From Lactobacillus sp. (GTDB taxonomy: Bacteria > Bacillota > Bacilli > Lactobacillales > Lactobacillaceae): a stretch of 64,000 bases of DNA. Below, in pieces: positions 28,737 through 37,771 of the stretch (the first letter of the stretch is position 1; the number at the start of each line of letters is the position of its first letter). The notes beneath the pieces are model-generated. The model was not told the DNA's origin. It saw nothing but the letters and a program-made list of their open reading frames with translations, and searched no databases. The translations under genes and the position numbers were made by a program. Where the stretch lies: assembly GCA_022484695.1 (NCBI GenBank), contig JAKVKU010000007.1:124001-188000 (forward strand), read 5' to 3'.

Positions 28737-29753
28737 TTGGACTATCGCACGCAACAACGTAAATATCACGGTATCATGATCGGGACCCTCGTGGTTCTGA
28801 TCATGATTTTTTTAGGTGCCCTTTGTGCTGGGCGCCTATTGTTGTCTTGGCCGGACATGTGGCAGGCCTTGACCCATCCCATTTGGTTGGCCAAAGCTCC
28901 CACCACCGCCATGACGGTAATCTGGCAATTACGCCTGCCCCGGATTTTAGGGGCTTGTTTAATTGGCTTCGGCCTGAGTTTATCCGGGGGTGCTTATCAA
29001 AGTATTTTCCAAAACCCCTTGGTTTCCCCGGACTTATTAGGGGTCACCACCGGGGCTTCTGTGGGGGCGGCCGTGGCCATTTTAGCCCACGGTAATATCA
29101 TCGCCATTGAAATTTGTGCCTTTGTAGCCGGCATTATCACCGTGTCTTTGACCATGATGGTGCCCGCTTTACTGAAAAGCAGTAACAACTTGACCCTGGT
29201 CTTGGCCGGGATCGTGGTGGGGGGCTTTATGACCGCCATTTTAGGGTTATTAAAGTATTTAGCCGACCCGGAAAGCCAACTGCAAGATATCGTCTACTGG
29301 CAATTGGGGAGTTTGGCCAAGGTGAATTACCAAACCCTGTTGGCCACTTTGCCGGTATTTATCATTGCCGGGGGGATTTTATTGGCCCTGCGTTTTCGGC
29401 TGAATGTGCTGTCCTTGAGCCCTACAGAAGCCTTAGCCACCGGGGTGAATTTGAAATTTGAACGCATGATCGTGATTTTATGTGCCACCCTATTGACCGC
29501 GGCGGCTGTGGCCATTGCCGGCACCATCGGCTGGGTGGGTTTGATCATCCCCCACATCGCCAAATTACTCACCCAACAAAACAACCAACGGGCCCTGCCA
29601 CTCATGGGCCTATTAGGGGCGTTGTTCTTGTTATTGATCGACACCTTAGCCCGGACCCTGTCTCCTGGGGAAATTCCCTTAGGCATTTTAACCGGTTTAT
29701 TGGGGACGCCATTCTTTATTGGCATTTTGTTCAAACAAAGGGGGCGGCTATAG
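28737..29753 (+). CDS. FecCD-family ABC transporter permease
   Basis: LRLPRILGACLIGFGLSLSGGAYQSIFQNPLVSPDLLGVTTGA; probable TTG start. Confidence 0.88.
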   Translation: MDYRTQQRKYHGIMIGTLVVLIMIFLGALCAGRLLLSWPDMWQALTHPIWLAKAPTTAMTVIWQLRLPRILGACLIGFGLSLSGGAYQSIFQNPLVSPDLLGVTTGASVGAAVAILAHGNIIAIEICAFVAGIITVSLTMMVPALLKSSNNLTLVLAGIVVGGFMTAILGLLKYLADPESQLQDIVYWQLGSLAKVNYQTLLATLPVFIIAGGILLALRFRLNVLSLSPTEALATGVNLKFERMIVILCATLLTAAAVAIAGTIGWVGLIIPHIAKLLTQQNNQRALPLMGLLGALFLLLIDTLARTLSPGEIPLGILTGLLGTPFFIGILFKQRGRL

Positions 29754-30533
29754 ATGCCTACACTCGCCACCAAAGCCTTGACCTATGGGTATACCAAGGC
29801 CAAGATGTGTTTAAATGATATCAATCTAACCATCACCCCGGGACAGATCACCACTATCCTGGGCCCCAATGGGGTGGGGAAGTCCACCTTATTGCAACTG
29901 CTATGTGGGCTATTGACCCCGGTGAGCGGCTCGGTTTTACTGGACCAACAAAATGTCAGCCAATTGCCGCCAGCTAAGCGGGCCCAAGCCATTGCCCTGG
30001 TGCCCCAGATGACCAGCATTGGCGCCTTGCCCTATACGGTGCTAGACTATTTATTGTTAGGTAAAACCGCTCAGTTAGGGTTGTTTCAAAAACCCCGGGA
30101 AGCCGATTATGACCAGGCCCAACAGGTTTTGGGGGAATTAAATGCCAGTGACTTGTTAAATCGGGAATGCCAAAGCCTCAGCGGCGGGCAAATGCAACTG
30201 GTGACCATTGGCAAGGCCTTGATGCAGGCCCCACAAATCATGCTGCTGGATGAACCGACAGCAGCCTTGGATTATCGCAACCAGGTTCAAATCCTTAAAC
30301 TATTGCAACAATTGGCTGATCAGGGTCTGGGCATTGTATTGACCTCCCATGACCCCAATCAAGCCGTTTTGTTAAAACATCACGTGGCCTTGGTGGACCG
30401 CACCGGCCATTTGGAAGTGGGTGATATGTCAGACATGATCAACAGTGAGAAACTCACCAAGATTTACGGCACCAATCTGCACGTGGAATATGTGGCCAGC
30501 TGTCAGCGACTGGTTTGCATGATTACCTTATGA
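29754..30533 (+). CDS. ABC transporter ATP-binding protein (FecE-like)
   Basis: GPNGVGKST Walker A, LSGGQ, LLDEPTAALD. Confidence 0.93.
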   Translation: MPTLATKALTYGYTKAKMCLNDINLTITPGQITTILGPNGVGKSTLLQLLCGLLTPVSGSVLLDQQNVSQLPPAKRAQAIALVPQMTSIGALPYTVLDYLLLGKTAQLGLFQKPREADYDQAQQVLGELNASDLLNRECQSLSGGQMQLVTIGKALMQAPQIMLLDEPTAALDYRNQVQILKLLQQLADQGLGIVLTSHDPNQAVLLKHHVALVDRTGHLEVGDMSDMINSEKLTKIYGTNLHVEYVASCQRLVCMITL

Positions 30534-30547
30534 GGAGGAGATTTATT

Positions 30548-31588
30548 GTGAAACTGAAGCAAGCATTAAAATGGGTATTAGCTGTTGGGATGTTGGGCTT
30601 GTTTGCCGCTAATACTGGCAACGTTCAAGCTGCCAAGGCTACCCGGACGGTAACGGATTTAACGGGGGCTAAAGTCACAATTCCCACCAAAGTCAACCGG
30701 GTGGCGGATTTATGGCACGCCAACAACCAAGTGGTCTTATTATTAGGGGGTCAAAAGAAGTTAGTGGCCACCACCCCAATGATTCAAAAGCAACCCTGGT
30801 TTGCCCAAGTTTATCCTGGCATTAAAAATGTAACGGCGCCTTATAATGGTGCGGATCTACAGGTGGAAGAACTAGTTAAGACTAAACCTGACGTGGTTTT
30901 AGCCTCTGATGCCCCAACCGTTGCGAAGGCCAAAGAAGCCAATATCCCAGCGGTCAACGTCATGTACCAAGACTTTAATGGCTTACAAAAATCCGTGACC
31001 ACCACCGCCAAAGTATTGGGTGGCAATGCCCCGAAAGTCGCTGCTAAATATAACAAAGAATTAAAAGGCAACATCAGCCTCGTTCAAAAGAAAGTCGCTA
31101 AAGATAAAAAACCAACCGTCTTACATATTGTGAGTGCAGCTGATTTACTAAAAGTTGATGGGACCCAATCCATCGTTAATGAATGGATCAAAAATGCCGG
31201 GGGCAAGAATGCCTTAACACAAAAGGGCAATATGATCGAAACCACCATGGAACAAGTTGTCAAAGCTAATCCTGATGTGATTATTATTGGCCAAACAACT
31301 ACCGCTGCTGCCCGCCAAGCTTTGAAGAATGATTCTCGCTTTGCCCAATTAAAAGCAGTTAAAAATAACAAAGTTTACGGCAACCCGCAAGGTACCTTCC
31401 CATGGGATCGTTACAGTGCTGAAGAAGCTTTACAAGTTCTTTGGGCTGCTAAATTGCTCCATCCTAAAGCCATGGCCAAAGTCGACATGGTCAAAGAAAC
31501 CAAAGCCTTTTACAATAAGTACTACAATTACAAATTAACCACCACCGAAGCTAAACAAATTTTAGCCGGTGAAAATCCCAAAGCCTAG
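30548..31588 (+). CDS. ABC transporter substrate-binding protein (FecB/BtuF-like)
   Basis: Signal peptide MKLKQALKWVLAVGMLGLFAANTGNVQA; likely GTG start. Confidence 0.85.
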   Translation: MKLKQALKWVLAVGMLGLFAANTGNVQAAKATRTVTDLTGAKVTIPTKVNRVADLWHANNQVVLLLGGQKKLVATTPMIQKQPWFAQVYPGIKNVTAPYNGADLQVEELVKTKPDVVLASDAPTVAKAKEANIPAVNVMYQDFNGLQKSVTTTAKVLGGNAPKVAAKYNKELKGNISLVQKKVAKDKKPTVLHIVSAADLLKVDGTQSIVNEWIKNAGGKNALTQKGNMIETTMEQVVKANPDVIIIGQTTTAAARQALKNDSRFAQLKAVKNNKVYGNPQGTFPWDRYSAEEALQVLWAAKLLHPKAMAKVDMVKETKAFYNKYYNYKLTTTEAKQILAGENPKA

Positions 31589-31599
31589 TGAGGTAAAGT

Positions 31600-32598
31600 A
31601 TGTTAACCGTTAACGCAAAAACCTATGTGAACATCGATTTCGATGAGGTCTCTATTCAAACTTCCGGCATGTACGCGGTGCCCTATGACGACGCTAAAAC
31701 CCGGCAGAAAATCTTTGAAACGCTACAAGCTTTGTTTAAACAAGCCCCTAAAGACGTGGACTTCGCTTTGTCCATCATGACCACTATGGCCGAAATCATC
31801 GTGTCGCCTTTAGGGCTCATGGATTTTGAAGCCGTGAAAGCCTACGGGCCCAATCGGGATTTGGACTACGACCATTTGAACGATGCTGACACCATGGTTT
31901 GGCCGTTAGCGGTGCGCTATATCCCCCATACCAGTGATGCCAAAGTTCAAGATACCATCGTGGCGTCCCAATTGGAATTGAAGCAAGACTTTGCCGAAGC
32001 CTTTGAACCCCTATGGCAAGCCATTAAAGCTGACCTGGCTAAAAGTGACGCCACCATGGCCCAAATGTTAAGCACCTTGATCACGGATAGCCGCCAAGTG
32101 GAAGCCGATTTTCAAAAGCAGTTAAGCACGCTCGATGCCCAGCAACGGGCGGATAAAGTGGGCTTTGAACTGCCGGAAAATGAAGTGGACCAGTTTGCCA
32201 AATACATGAGTGACTCCCACGAAGTGATGAATATTGTCCGTTCGGCGGCTAGTTTTGTGCAAAGTGAATTGGTCCAGGACAAACCCTTCAGCCAAGTCTT
32301 CAGTGATGCCCACTACCGTACCACCTATTACTGGACATTAGATAACACATTTTACGAACTTTATTACTACTATCTGCACAAGTATGGGGATAGCCATCCC
32401 AAGCTCACCAAGTTTTTGAATCATCGCCAAGATCAACTGGTGACCCAAATGCGCCAACGGGCCCTAAAGGACTCCCAACAAATCAGTGAAGACCCCAAGG
32501 CCAACTTAAAGCCGGATATGTCCAAAATCTTTGATCACATTTTCCTGCCATTAAATGAAGAAATCTTAACCATGATTTTTGATTTTGATGTGAAATAA
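31600..32598 (+). CDS. Hypothetical protein, 332 aa, at the end of the moaEDA-narK-ABC operon
   Basis: Intact ORF 11 nt after the substrate-binding gene; no motif recognised. Confidence 0.75.
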   Translation: MLTVNAKTYVNIDFDEVSIQTSGMYAVPYDDAKTRQKIFETLQALFKQAPKDVDFALSIMTTMAEIIVSPLGLMDFEAVKAYGPNRDLDYDHLNDADTMVWPLAVRYIPHTSDAKVQDTIVASQLELKQDFAEAFEPLWQAIKADLAKSDATMAQMLSTLITDSRQVEADFQKQLSTLDAQQRADKVGFELPENEVDQFAKYMSDSHEVMNIVRSAASFVQSELVQDKPFSQVFSDAHYRTTYYWTLDNTFYELYYYYLHKYGDSHPKLTKFLNHRQDQLVTQMRQRALKDSQQISEDPKANLKPDMSKIFDHIFLPLNEEILTMIFDFDVK

Positions 32599-32679
32599 CC
32601 TGATTTCAGCAGTTTTTTCGAACCGCTTTCTAATTTTTTTGTTATAATAAACTCATGTCAAAGCTAGGAGGCTTTTATT

Positions 32680-33603
32680 ATGGCAAGAACAATTGGAATT
32701 ATTGGGTTAGGGCACGTGGGCATTACCACGGCCTTTAACATGATCACGAAGGGCATCGCTGATACCTTAGTGATTTTTGACAAGGATGAGGATTTAGCAG
32801 AGGCCGAAAGTTATGACCTGACGGATGCTTTGGGGGGTCTTGGGACCTATACCAAAATCATTCATAACGATTACGCGGCTTTAAAAGACGCCGATGTGGT
32901 GGTCTTTTGTGCCGGGGATATCAGTGCTATTTTAGGTGGCGACCGGACCAGCGAGATCCGCACCACCAAACAGGCTATTGTGGAGGTATTACCCCAATTA
33001 AAAGCGTCTGGCTTCCACGGGGTGTTGATCGATATCAGCAATCCTTGTGATGTGGCCACCACTTATTGGTCTGAAAACCTAGGGTTGCCCCAAAACCAAA
33101 TTATTGGCACCGGGACAGCCTTAGATACATACCGCATGCGCCGGGCCGTGGCTAAAGTGGTCAACGTCAATGTGGCCGATGTCCGGGGCTTTAACATGGG
33201 TGAACATGGGGAATCCCAATTCACCGCTTGGTCCACGGTTCGGGTGAACAACCAACCCATTACTGAGATCAAAACCTTGGATCTAGATGCCTTATCTGAA
33301 GCCGCCCGGCTGGGGGGCTGGAAGATCTTCAACAAGAAACACTACACCGCCTTTGGCATTGCCACCATCGCCACGGAATTAACCGAGGCCGTTTGCAGCG
33401 ATGCTAAGCGCATCTTCCCAGTGTCTTGTTTTGACCCTGACTATGGCGTTTGCGTAGGCCATCCAGCTACCATCGGCGCCCAAGGTGTGGTGAACAATCC
33501 ACCGATGGCTTTGACGGACGCTGAAAAAGCCAAATACGACGCCACCGCTAAGACCATTCAACATAACTTAGCCACCATGAAGGCGACGGAAGTAAAAGCA
33601 TAA
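32680..33603 (+). CDS. L-lactate / L-2-hydroxyisocaproate dehydrogenase family
   Basis: IGIIGLGHVGITTAFNMITKG, GEHGESQFTAWS. Confidence 0.9.
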   Translation: MARTIGIIGLGHVGITTAFNMITKGIADTLVIFDKDEDLAEAESYDLTDALGGLGTYTKIIHNDYAALKDADVVVFCAGDISAILGGDRTSEIRTTKQAIVEVLPQLKASGFHGVLIDISNPCDVATTYWSENLGLPQNQIIGTGTALDTYRMRRAVAKVVNVNVADVRGFNMGEHGESQFTAWSTVRVNNQPITEIKTLDLDALSEAARLGGWKIFNKKHYTAFGIATIATELTEAVCSDAKRIFPVSCFDPDYGVCVGHPATIGAQGVVNNPPMALTDAEKAKYDATAKTIQHNLATMKATEVKA

Positions 33604-33731
33604 TATGCGCTAGCACTGACTGAAGAGTTAGGCCGTAAAGGGTCTAGCTCTTTTGTTTTGGGGTTAAAAAAACTGCTTTGAAACCAAATTGGGCTGTTTC
33701 AAAGCAGTGCTTATTGATTGGTAATTAAAGG

Positions 33732-35135
33732 CTAAACAGTGGCCTGCCGCTGCTTGCAGTGCAGGGCGATCACGGTGACCACCAAACAGGTTAAACTCAG
33801 CACACTAAGAATGATGAAATCTTTTTGGGCGCCCCAGGCCACGGCAGCCTTGTTGGCTGTGTGTAAACTGGTGGCGGACATGACCGCGGACAACACGCCT
33901 GTCCCTAGGGAGCCGGCGTATTGCTGCAGGGTGTTGAACAAGGAATTCAAGTCCGCCTTGGCGCTGACCGGAACTTGTAGGCTGGCGTCGGACATAATAT
34001 TGCCAAAGCCAAAATTAAAGCCAAAGCGCATGAAGATATAGATCAAGGTGATGCCCACCAGACTCAGGTCGTGGGTGAAGCTGGCAAACAAACAAGCGCC
34101 GATAAACATGGACCCGTTGGCGATAAATAAAGTGATGGCTGCCCCGTGCTCGTCGTAAATATGCCCGGCCACCGGGGACACCAAAGCCCCAATCAAAGAG
34201 CCGGGTAATAGGATCAAGCCGGACATCATGGAGTTGGTCCCCAGGTAGTTTTGCACGAAGACGGGGATGACAAAGGAAATGCCAATGTTCATGAATTGTA
34301 GCAAGAAGAAGTTGATGGCCCGCAATAATACAATCGGGTTGGTCAAAATTTTGAAATTCAAGATTTGATTTTTGCCGTGTTTCACATGGTACAAGAAAAC
34401 CACTAAGAACCCTAGGCTAATGAGCAAGGTCACCCCTAGCGGCCAGCTGATAAAGCCATGGCGGCCACCTTGGGCAAAGACTTCGATGAAGCCAAAGAGG
34501 ACCAGGGCTAACAAGGTGGTGCCCACCAGGTCGAATTTACCATTGGTATGGGCGGCTACCAGGCGAATGTTGCGGTCCCCTAAGAAGAATACTAAGATGA
34601 TCACCGGTAGGATGACGATGAAAATCATCCGCCAACTGAAGTAATAATTTAAGACGCCACCATATGTAGGTCCCAGGGCCGGGGCAAAGGAAGTGATCAT
34701 GCTGGCAAAGCCCATGTACACCCCCAAGCGATTTTCTGGAATCAATGATAAAATAACGTGAAACATCAAGGGCGTAGACAAGCCCGTGGCGATGGCTTGC
34801 AACAGCCGGCCGGCCATTAACAGCCCAAAACTAGGGGCCACACTGGCTAAGCTGGTACCCAACAGCGTGGCGATAATCGCCGTGCGAAAAAGGGCCCGGG
34901 TGTTGAAGGCCTTGATGAGAAAGGCCGTGGTGCTCATGACGATGGTCACCATCAATAAATAACCCGAGGTCAGCCACTGCACCGTGCCCAAGGCCGTGTT
35001 GAACTGTTTAGCCATAGTGGGGAAGGTGACGTTCAGGGAAGTCTCCACTAAAATACCCGTGAAAGATAACAAGCCCGTGGCTAAAATGGCAAGTTTGGTT
35101 TGTAGCGTAATTGGTTTGTCTGCCAATAAGTTCAA
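33732..35135 (-). CDS. MFS transporter, DHA2 drug:H+ antiporter family
   Basis: 14-TM-like; LVETSLNVTFPTMAKQFNT, GRLLQAIATGLSTPL. Confidence 0.88.
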   Translation of the reverse strand: MNLLADKPITLQTKLAILATGLLSFTGILVETSLNVTFPTMAKQFNTALGTVQWLTSGYLLMVTIVMSTTAFLIKAFNTRALFRTAIIATLLGTSLASVAPSFGLLMAGRLLQAIATGLSTPLMFHVILSLIPENRLGVYMGFASMITSFAPALGPTYGGVLNYYFSWRMIFIVILPVIILVFFLGDRNIRLVAAHTNGKFDLVGTTLLALVLFGFIEVFAQGGRHGFISWPLGVTLLISLGFLVVFLYHVKHGKNQILNFKILTNPIVLLRAINFFLLQFMNIGISFVIPVFVQNYLGTNSMMSGLILLPGSLIGALVSPVAGHIYDEHGAAITLFIANGSMFIGACLFASFTHDLSLVGITLIYIFMRFGFNFGFGNIMSDASLQVPVSAKADLNSLFNTLQQYAGSLGTGVLSAVMSATSLHTANKAAVAWGAQKDFIILSVLSLTCLVVTVIALHCKQRQATV

Positions 35136-35344
35136 CTCCTTTTATTTTGATAAGCGCCAAAATATCGTTTCTTTGGAAACTATTTAGGTCTATCGTAGCA
35201 TTGCCGAAACTGAAGTACAATGGTTTTCTGGCTAGGTTATCAACCGATTCTAAGAAGGCCATGAGAAGGCCTTGACGTAGCTGGTCAGCTTTGAGAATAT
35301 ACGGTATAAACACAATTTTATGCACAAATTTGGGAGGGGATTTC

Positions 35345-36517
35345 TTGGCTTCTAAAACAAAGGGGCTATCTTTAAAATGGCTGTTATTGGGGTCTTTAGT
35401 GACCAATACCGGCATTAGTTTCATCTGGCCACTGACGACGATTTACATGCATGAGTATCTTCATGAGTCCCTGACCGCTGCCGGGATTGTCCTGTTCATC
35501 AACTCCATTGTGATGATTATTGGCAATTACGTAGGTGGTTTTTTATTTGACCGCTGGCAGCCTTATCGGACCATTTTGGTGGGGATCACCATTAATGTGA
35601 TTTCCAGTATTATCTTGATATTCTTTCACGGTTGGCCCAGTTATGCGATTTTCTTAATTATCTTGAGTTTTGGTAACGGTATCGTGGGGACCACCATCAA
35701 TGCCTTTGCCACCCTGGTGGAAAGTCGCCCGGCCAGCTACGTCTTCAATGTGCTGTATTTTATGAGTAATTTAGGCCTAGTCATTGGCACTTTGATCGTG
35801 GGCTTTGTCTTGCCTTACGGGATTCAATGGATCTTTGCCTTGGCGGCGTTGTTGTTTGTGATTTTCTTAGGCGTGGCCGCGGTATTCTACCGGGTCACCA
35901 CCACCAAGAAACGCACCAAACGCACCAAGGGCAGCGAGCAATTAGCCCGGGCCAGTGCCCACAAGATTTTAGGCCTGTTGGCGGTCTTTGTGATTTCTTG
36001 GATCGTTTATGAACAATGGCAAAGTAATATCTCGGCGTTTATGGTCAGCCACGGCATGTCCGTGAAGGATTATACCTTTGTCTGGACCTTTAACGCTATC
36101 GTCATCGTGCTCTTCCAGCCGCTGTTGGCTCATTTTGACCGCTGGTTGTCAGACCATATGATGTTACGGCTAAACGTGGGCTTCTTATTGTTTGGCGGCT
36201 CCTTTGGCATTTTACTGTTGGCCAGTCAGTATTGGCATTTTCTACTGGCCATGGGGGTGTTGACCTTAGGGGAAATTTTAGCTTTTCCTGGGGTCTCCAC
36301 TTATGTGGATGGCCTGGTCTTAGATTCCCAGCGGGGCCAATTCCAAGGCATTGTCAGCGGCACGGCTTCCTTTGGCCGAGCCGTGGGACCGTTGATCGGG
36401 GCCCAGGTGATTGAAAGATCCTCCTACCATCTCTTGTTTTTAGGGTGTATCATTGGCTTAATGATTTTCTTAGCAGGTTTTAATCTTTTGAACCGGCGCA
36501 TTGCCGCACACCAATAA
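35345..36517 (+). CDS. MFS transporter
   Basis: 12-TM MFS; probable TTG start at 35345 after GGGAGGGG. Confidence 0.82.
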   Translation: MASKTKGLSLKWLLLGSLVTNTGISFIWPLTTIYMHEYLHESLTAAGIVLFINSIVMIIGNYVGGFLFDRWQPYRTILVGITINVISSIILIFFHGWPSYAIFLIILSFGNGIVGTTINAFATLVESRPASYVFNVLYFMSNLGLVIGTLIVGFVLPYGIQWIFALAALLFVIFLGVAAVFYRVTTTKKRTKRTKGSEQLARASAHKILGLLAVFVISWIVYEQWQSNISAFMVSHGMSVKDYTFVWTFNAIVIVLFQPLLAHFDRWLSDHMMLRLNVGFLLFGGSFGILLLASQYWHFLLAMGVLTLGEILAFPGVSTYVDGLVLDSQRGQFQGIVSGTASFGRAVGPLIGAQVIERSSYHLLFLGCIIGLMIFLAGFNLLNRRIAAHQ

Positions 36518-36539
36518 AAACATTTAGGAGGCATTATCT

Positions 36540-37400
36540 ATGATCGACGGACACACCCGCTTGTATGGTTTTTTCGCCCATCCCGCGGCCCACAGTAAGT
36601 CACCCCTCATGCACAACACCGCTTTTCAGGCTTTAGGCATCAACGCCCGCTATTTAGCCTTTGATGTGGTCCCAGAAACCCTAGCAGCGGCCATTGACGG
36701 CCTGCGGGCCTTTAACATGGGCGGCGTGAATTTATCCATGCCCTTGAAGGAACAAGTGCTGCCCTTGTTGGATGACTTAGATCCAGCTGCGAAACTCATT
36801 GGGGCGGTGAATACCATTGCCAATGACAACGGCCACTTGACGGGGTATAACACCGATGGCTTAGGGTTGTTAAAGGCCTTAGCCGCCGACTTCAACCCCC
36901 AAGGGGCCAAGGTGGTACTCTTAGGGGCCGGTGGGGCCATTAAGTCCGTGGCTGTCCATTGTGCCCTAGCTGGCGCGGCGGAAATCACCATCTTTAACCG
37001 CCACATTGGCCCCGGCAGTCGGGCCCACACTCTGCAGCAGTTATTGACCACTAACACCAACACCGAGGTCCAAGTCTTTGCCCTGGATGACTTAGCCGCT
37101 TTAAAACAAGCCTTAAACCAAGGTGATTTGTTGGTCAATGGCACCGGGGTGGGGATGGGGCAACTCGTGGATCAAAGTCCAATTCCTGACAGCAGCTATT
37201 TTCAAAAGCAGCTCATTGTCTTTGAAATGATTTATGTACCTGAAGAAACTTTATTGTTACAACAAGCCCGAAAAGCTGGCTTGACGCGAACTTATAATGG
37301 CCTAGGAATGCTGATCCATCAAGGCGCGGCGGCCTTTCATATTTGGACGGGTCAGGACATGCCGGTGCCATTGATAGAAAAAACCATCAAAATTAATTGA
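36540..37400 (+). CDS. aroE: Shikimate dehydrogenase
   Basis: GFFAHPAAHSKSPLMHN, NLSMPLKEQV, GAVNTI, GYNTDGLG. Confidence 0.95.
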   Translation: MIDGHTRLYGFFAHPAAHSKSPLMHNTAFQALGINARYLAFDVVPETLAAAIDGLRAFNMGGVNLSMPLKEQVLPLLDDLDPAAKLIGAVNTIANDNGHLTGYNTDGLGLLKALAADFNPQGAKVVLLGAGGAIKSVAVHCALAGAAEITIFNRHIGPGSRAHTLQQLLTTNTNTEVQVFALDDLAALKQALNQGDLLVNGTGVGMGQLVDQSPIPDSSYFQKQLIVFEMIYVPEETLLLQQARKAGLTRTYNGLGMLIHQGAAAFHIWTGQDMPVPLIEKTIKIN

Positions 37401-37408
37401 AGTTTTAT

Positions 37409-37437
37409 TTGACAGATTCTCATAGAGATGTTATATT
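37409..37437 (+). promoter_or_regulatory. Sigma-A promoter of the tkt-aro leader
   Basis: TTGACA, 17-bp spacer, TATATT. Confidence 0.8.
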
Positions 37438-37467
37438 TACAACATCAAATCTAAGGAGTTTTTAATT

Positions 37468-37518
37468 ATGCGAACATCGAATTTAAACCCAACAACTCGA
37501 TATTACTGGTTTAGCTAG
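37468..37518 (+). CDS. Leader peptide MRTSNLNPTTRYYWFS (Tyr-Tyr-Trp-Phe) of the aromatic biosynthesis operon
   Basis: Read by hand; AAGGAG SD, ATG, consecutive TAT TAC TGG TTT codons, stop TAG; followed by overlapping hairpins and terminators before tkt. Confidence 0.88.
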   Translation: MRTSNLNPTTRYYWFS

Positions 37519-37610
37519 CCTGTGGGCGGTCATGGATATGACCTCCTGCGGGGGGATCATATCTATGATGGCTAAACCTAAGTTTTCGTGTCATTAAAAA
37601 CAAAACGGCT

Positions 37611-37653
37611 GCCACATAGATGAAATCAAGTTTTTCAACTATGTGGCTTTTTT
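37611..37653 (+). terminator. Leader terminator 1
   Basis: GCCACATAG...CTATGTGGCTTTTTTG. Confidence 0.85.
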
Positions 37654-37684
37654 GTATCTTAAACCAGCCCTTTAAGGTACCTAG

Positions 37685-37720
37685 AGTCTTGATAGTTGAA
37701 AAACTATCAGGACTTTTTTT
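37685..37720 (+). terminator. Leader terminator 2
   Basis: AGTCTTGATAGTT-GAA-AAACTATCAGGACTTTTTTT. Confidence 0.88.
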
Positions 37721-37771
37721 ATTGGCAGACGGACAAAACCAACCAGGATGATAAAAATGAGGAGTGATTCC

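Noticed and set aside
29327-29773. 148-aa ORF antisense to the FecCD permease
   Set aside because: Antisense shadow; composition is low-complexity for a real protein.
4900-31600. Considered cas genes for the CRISPR array near the nar cluster
   Set aside because: All neighbouring ORFs are assigned to nre, moco, nar or sugar functions; none resembles Cas3, Cas5, Cas8c, Cas7, Cas4, Cas1 or Cas2.
33732-36517. Two divergent MFS transporters as a possible mobile resistance module
   Set aside because: No mobile element ends, repeats or transposase; ordinary efflux-type genes.
36650-37144. 164-aa ORF antisense to aroE
   Set aside because: Antisense shadow of a confident gene.
37440-37771. Considered a T-box for the tkt-aro leader
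   Set aside because: No UGGNACCGCG T-box core was seen; a YYWF leader peptide with alternative hairpins explains it better.
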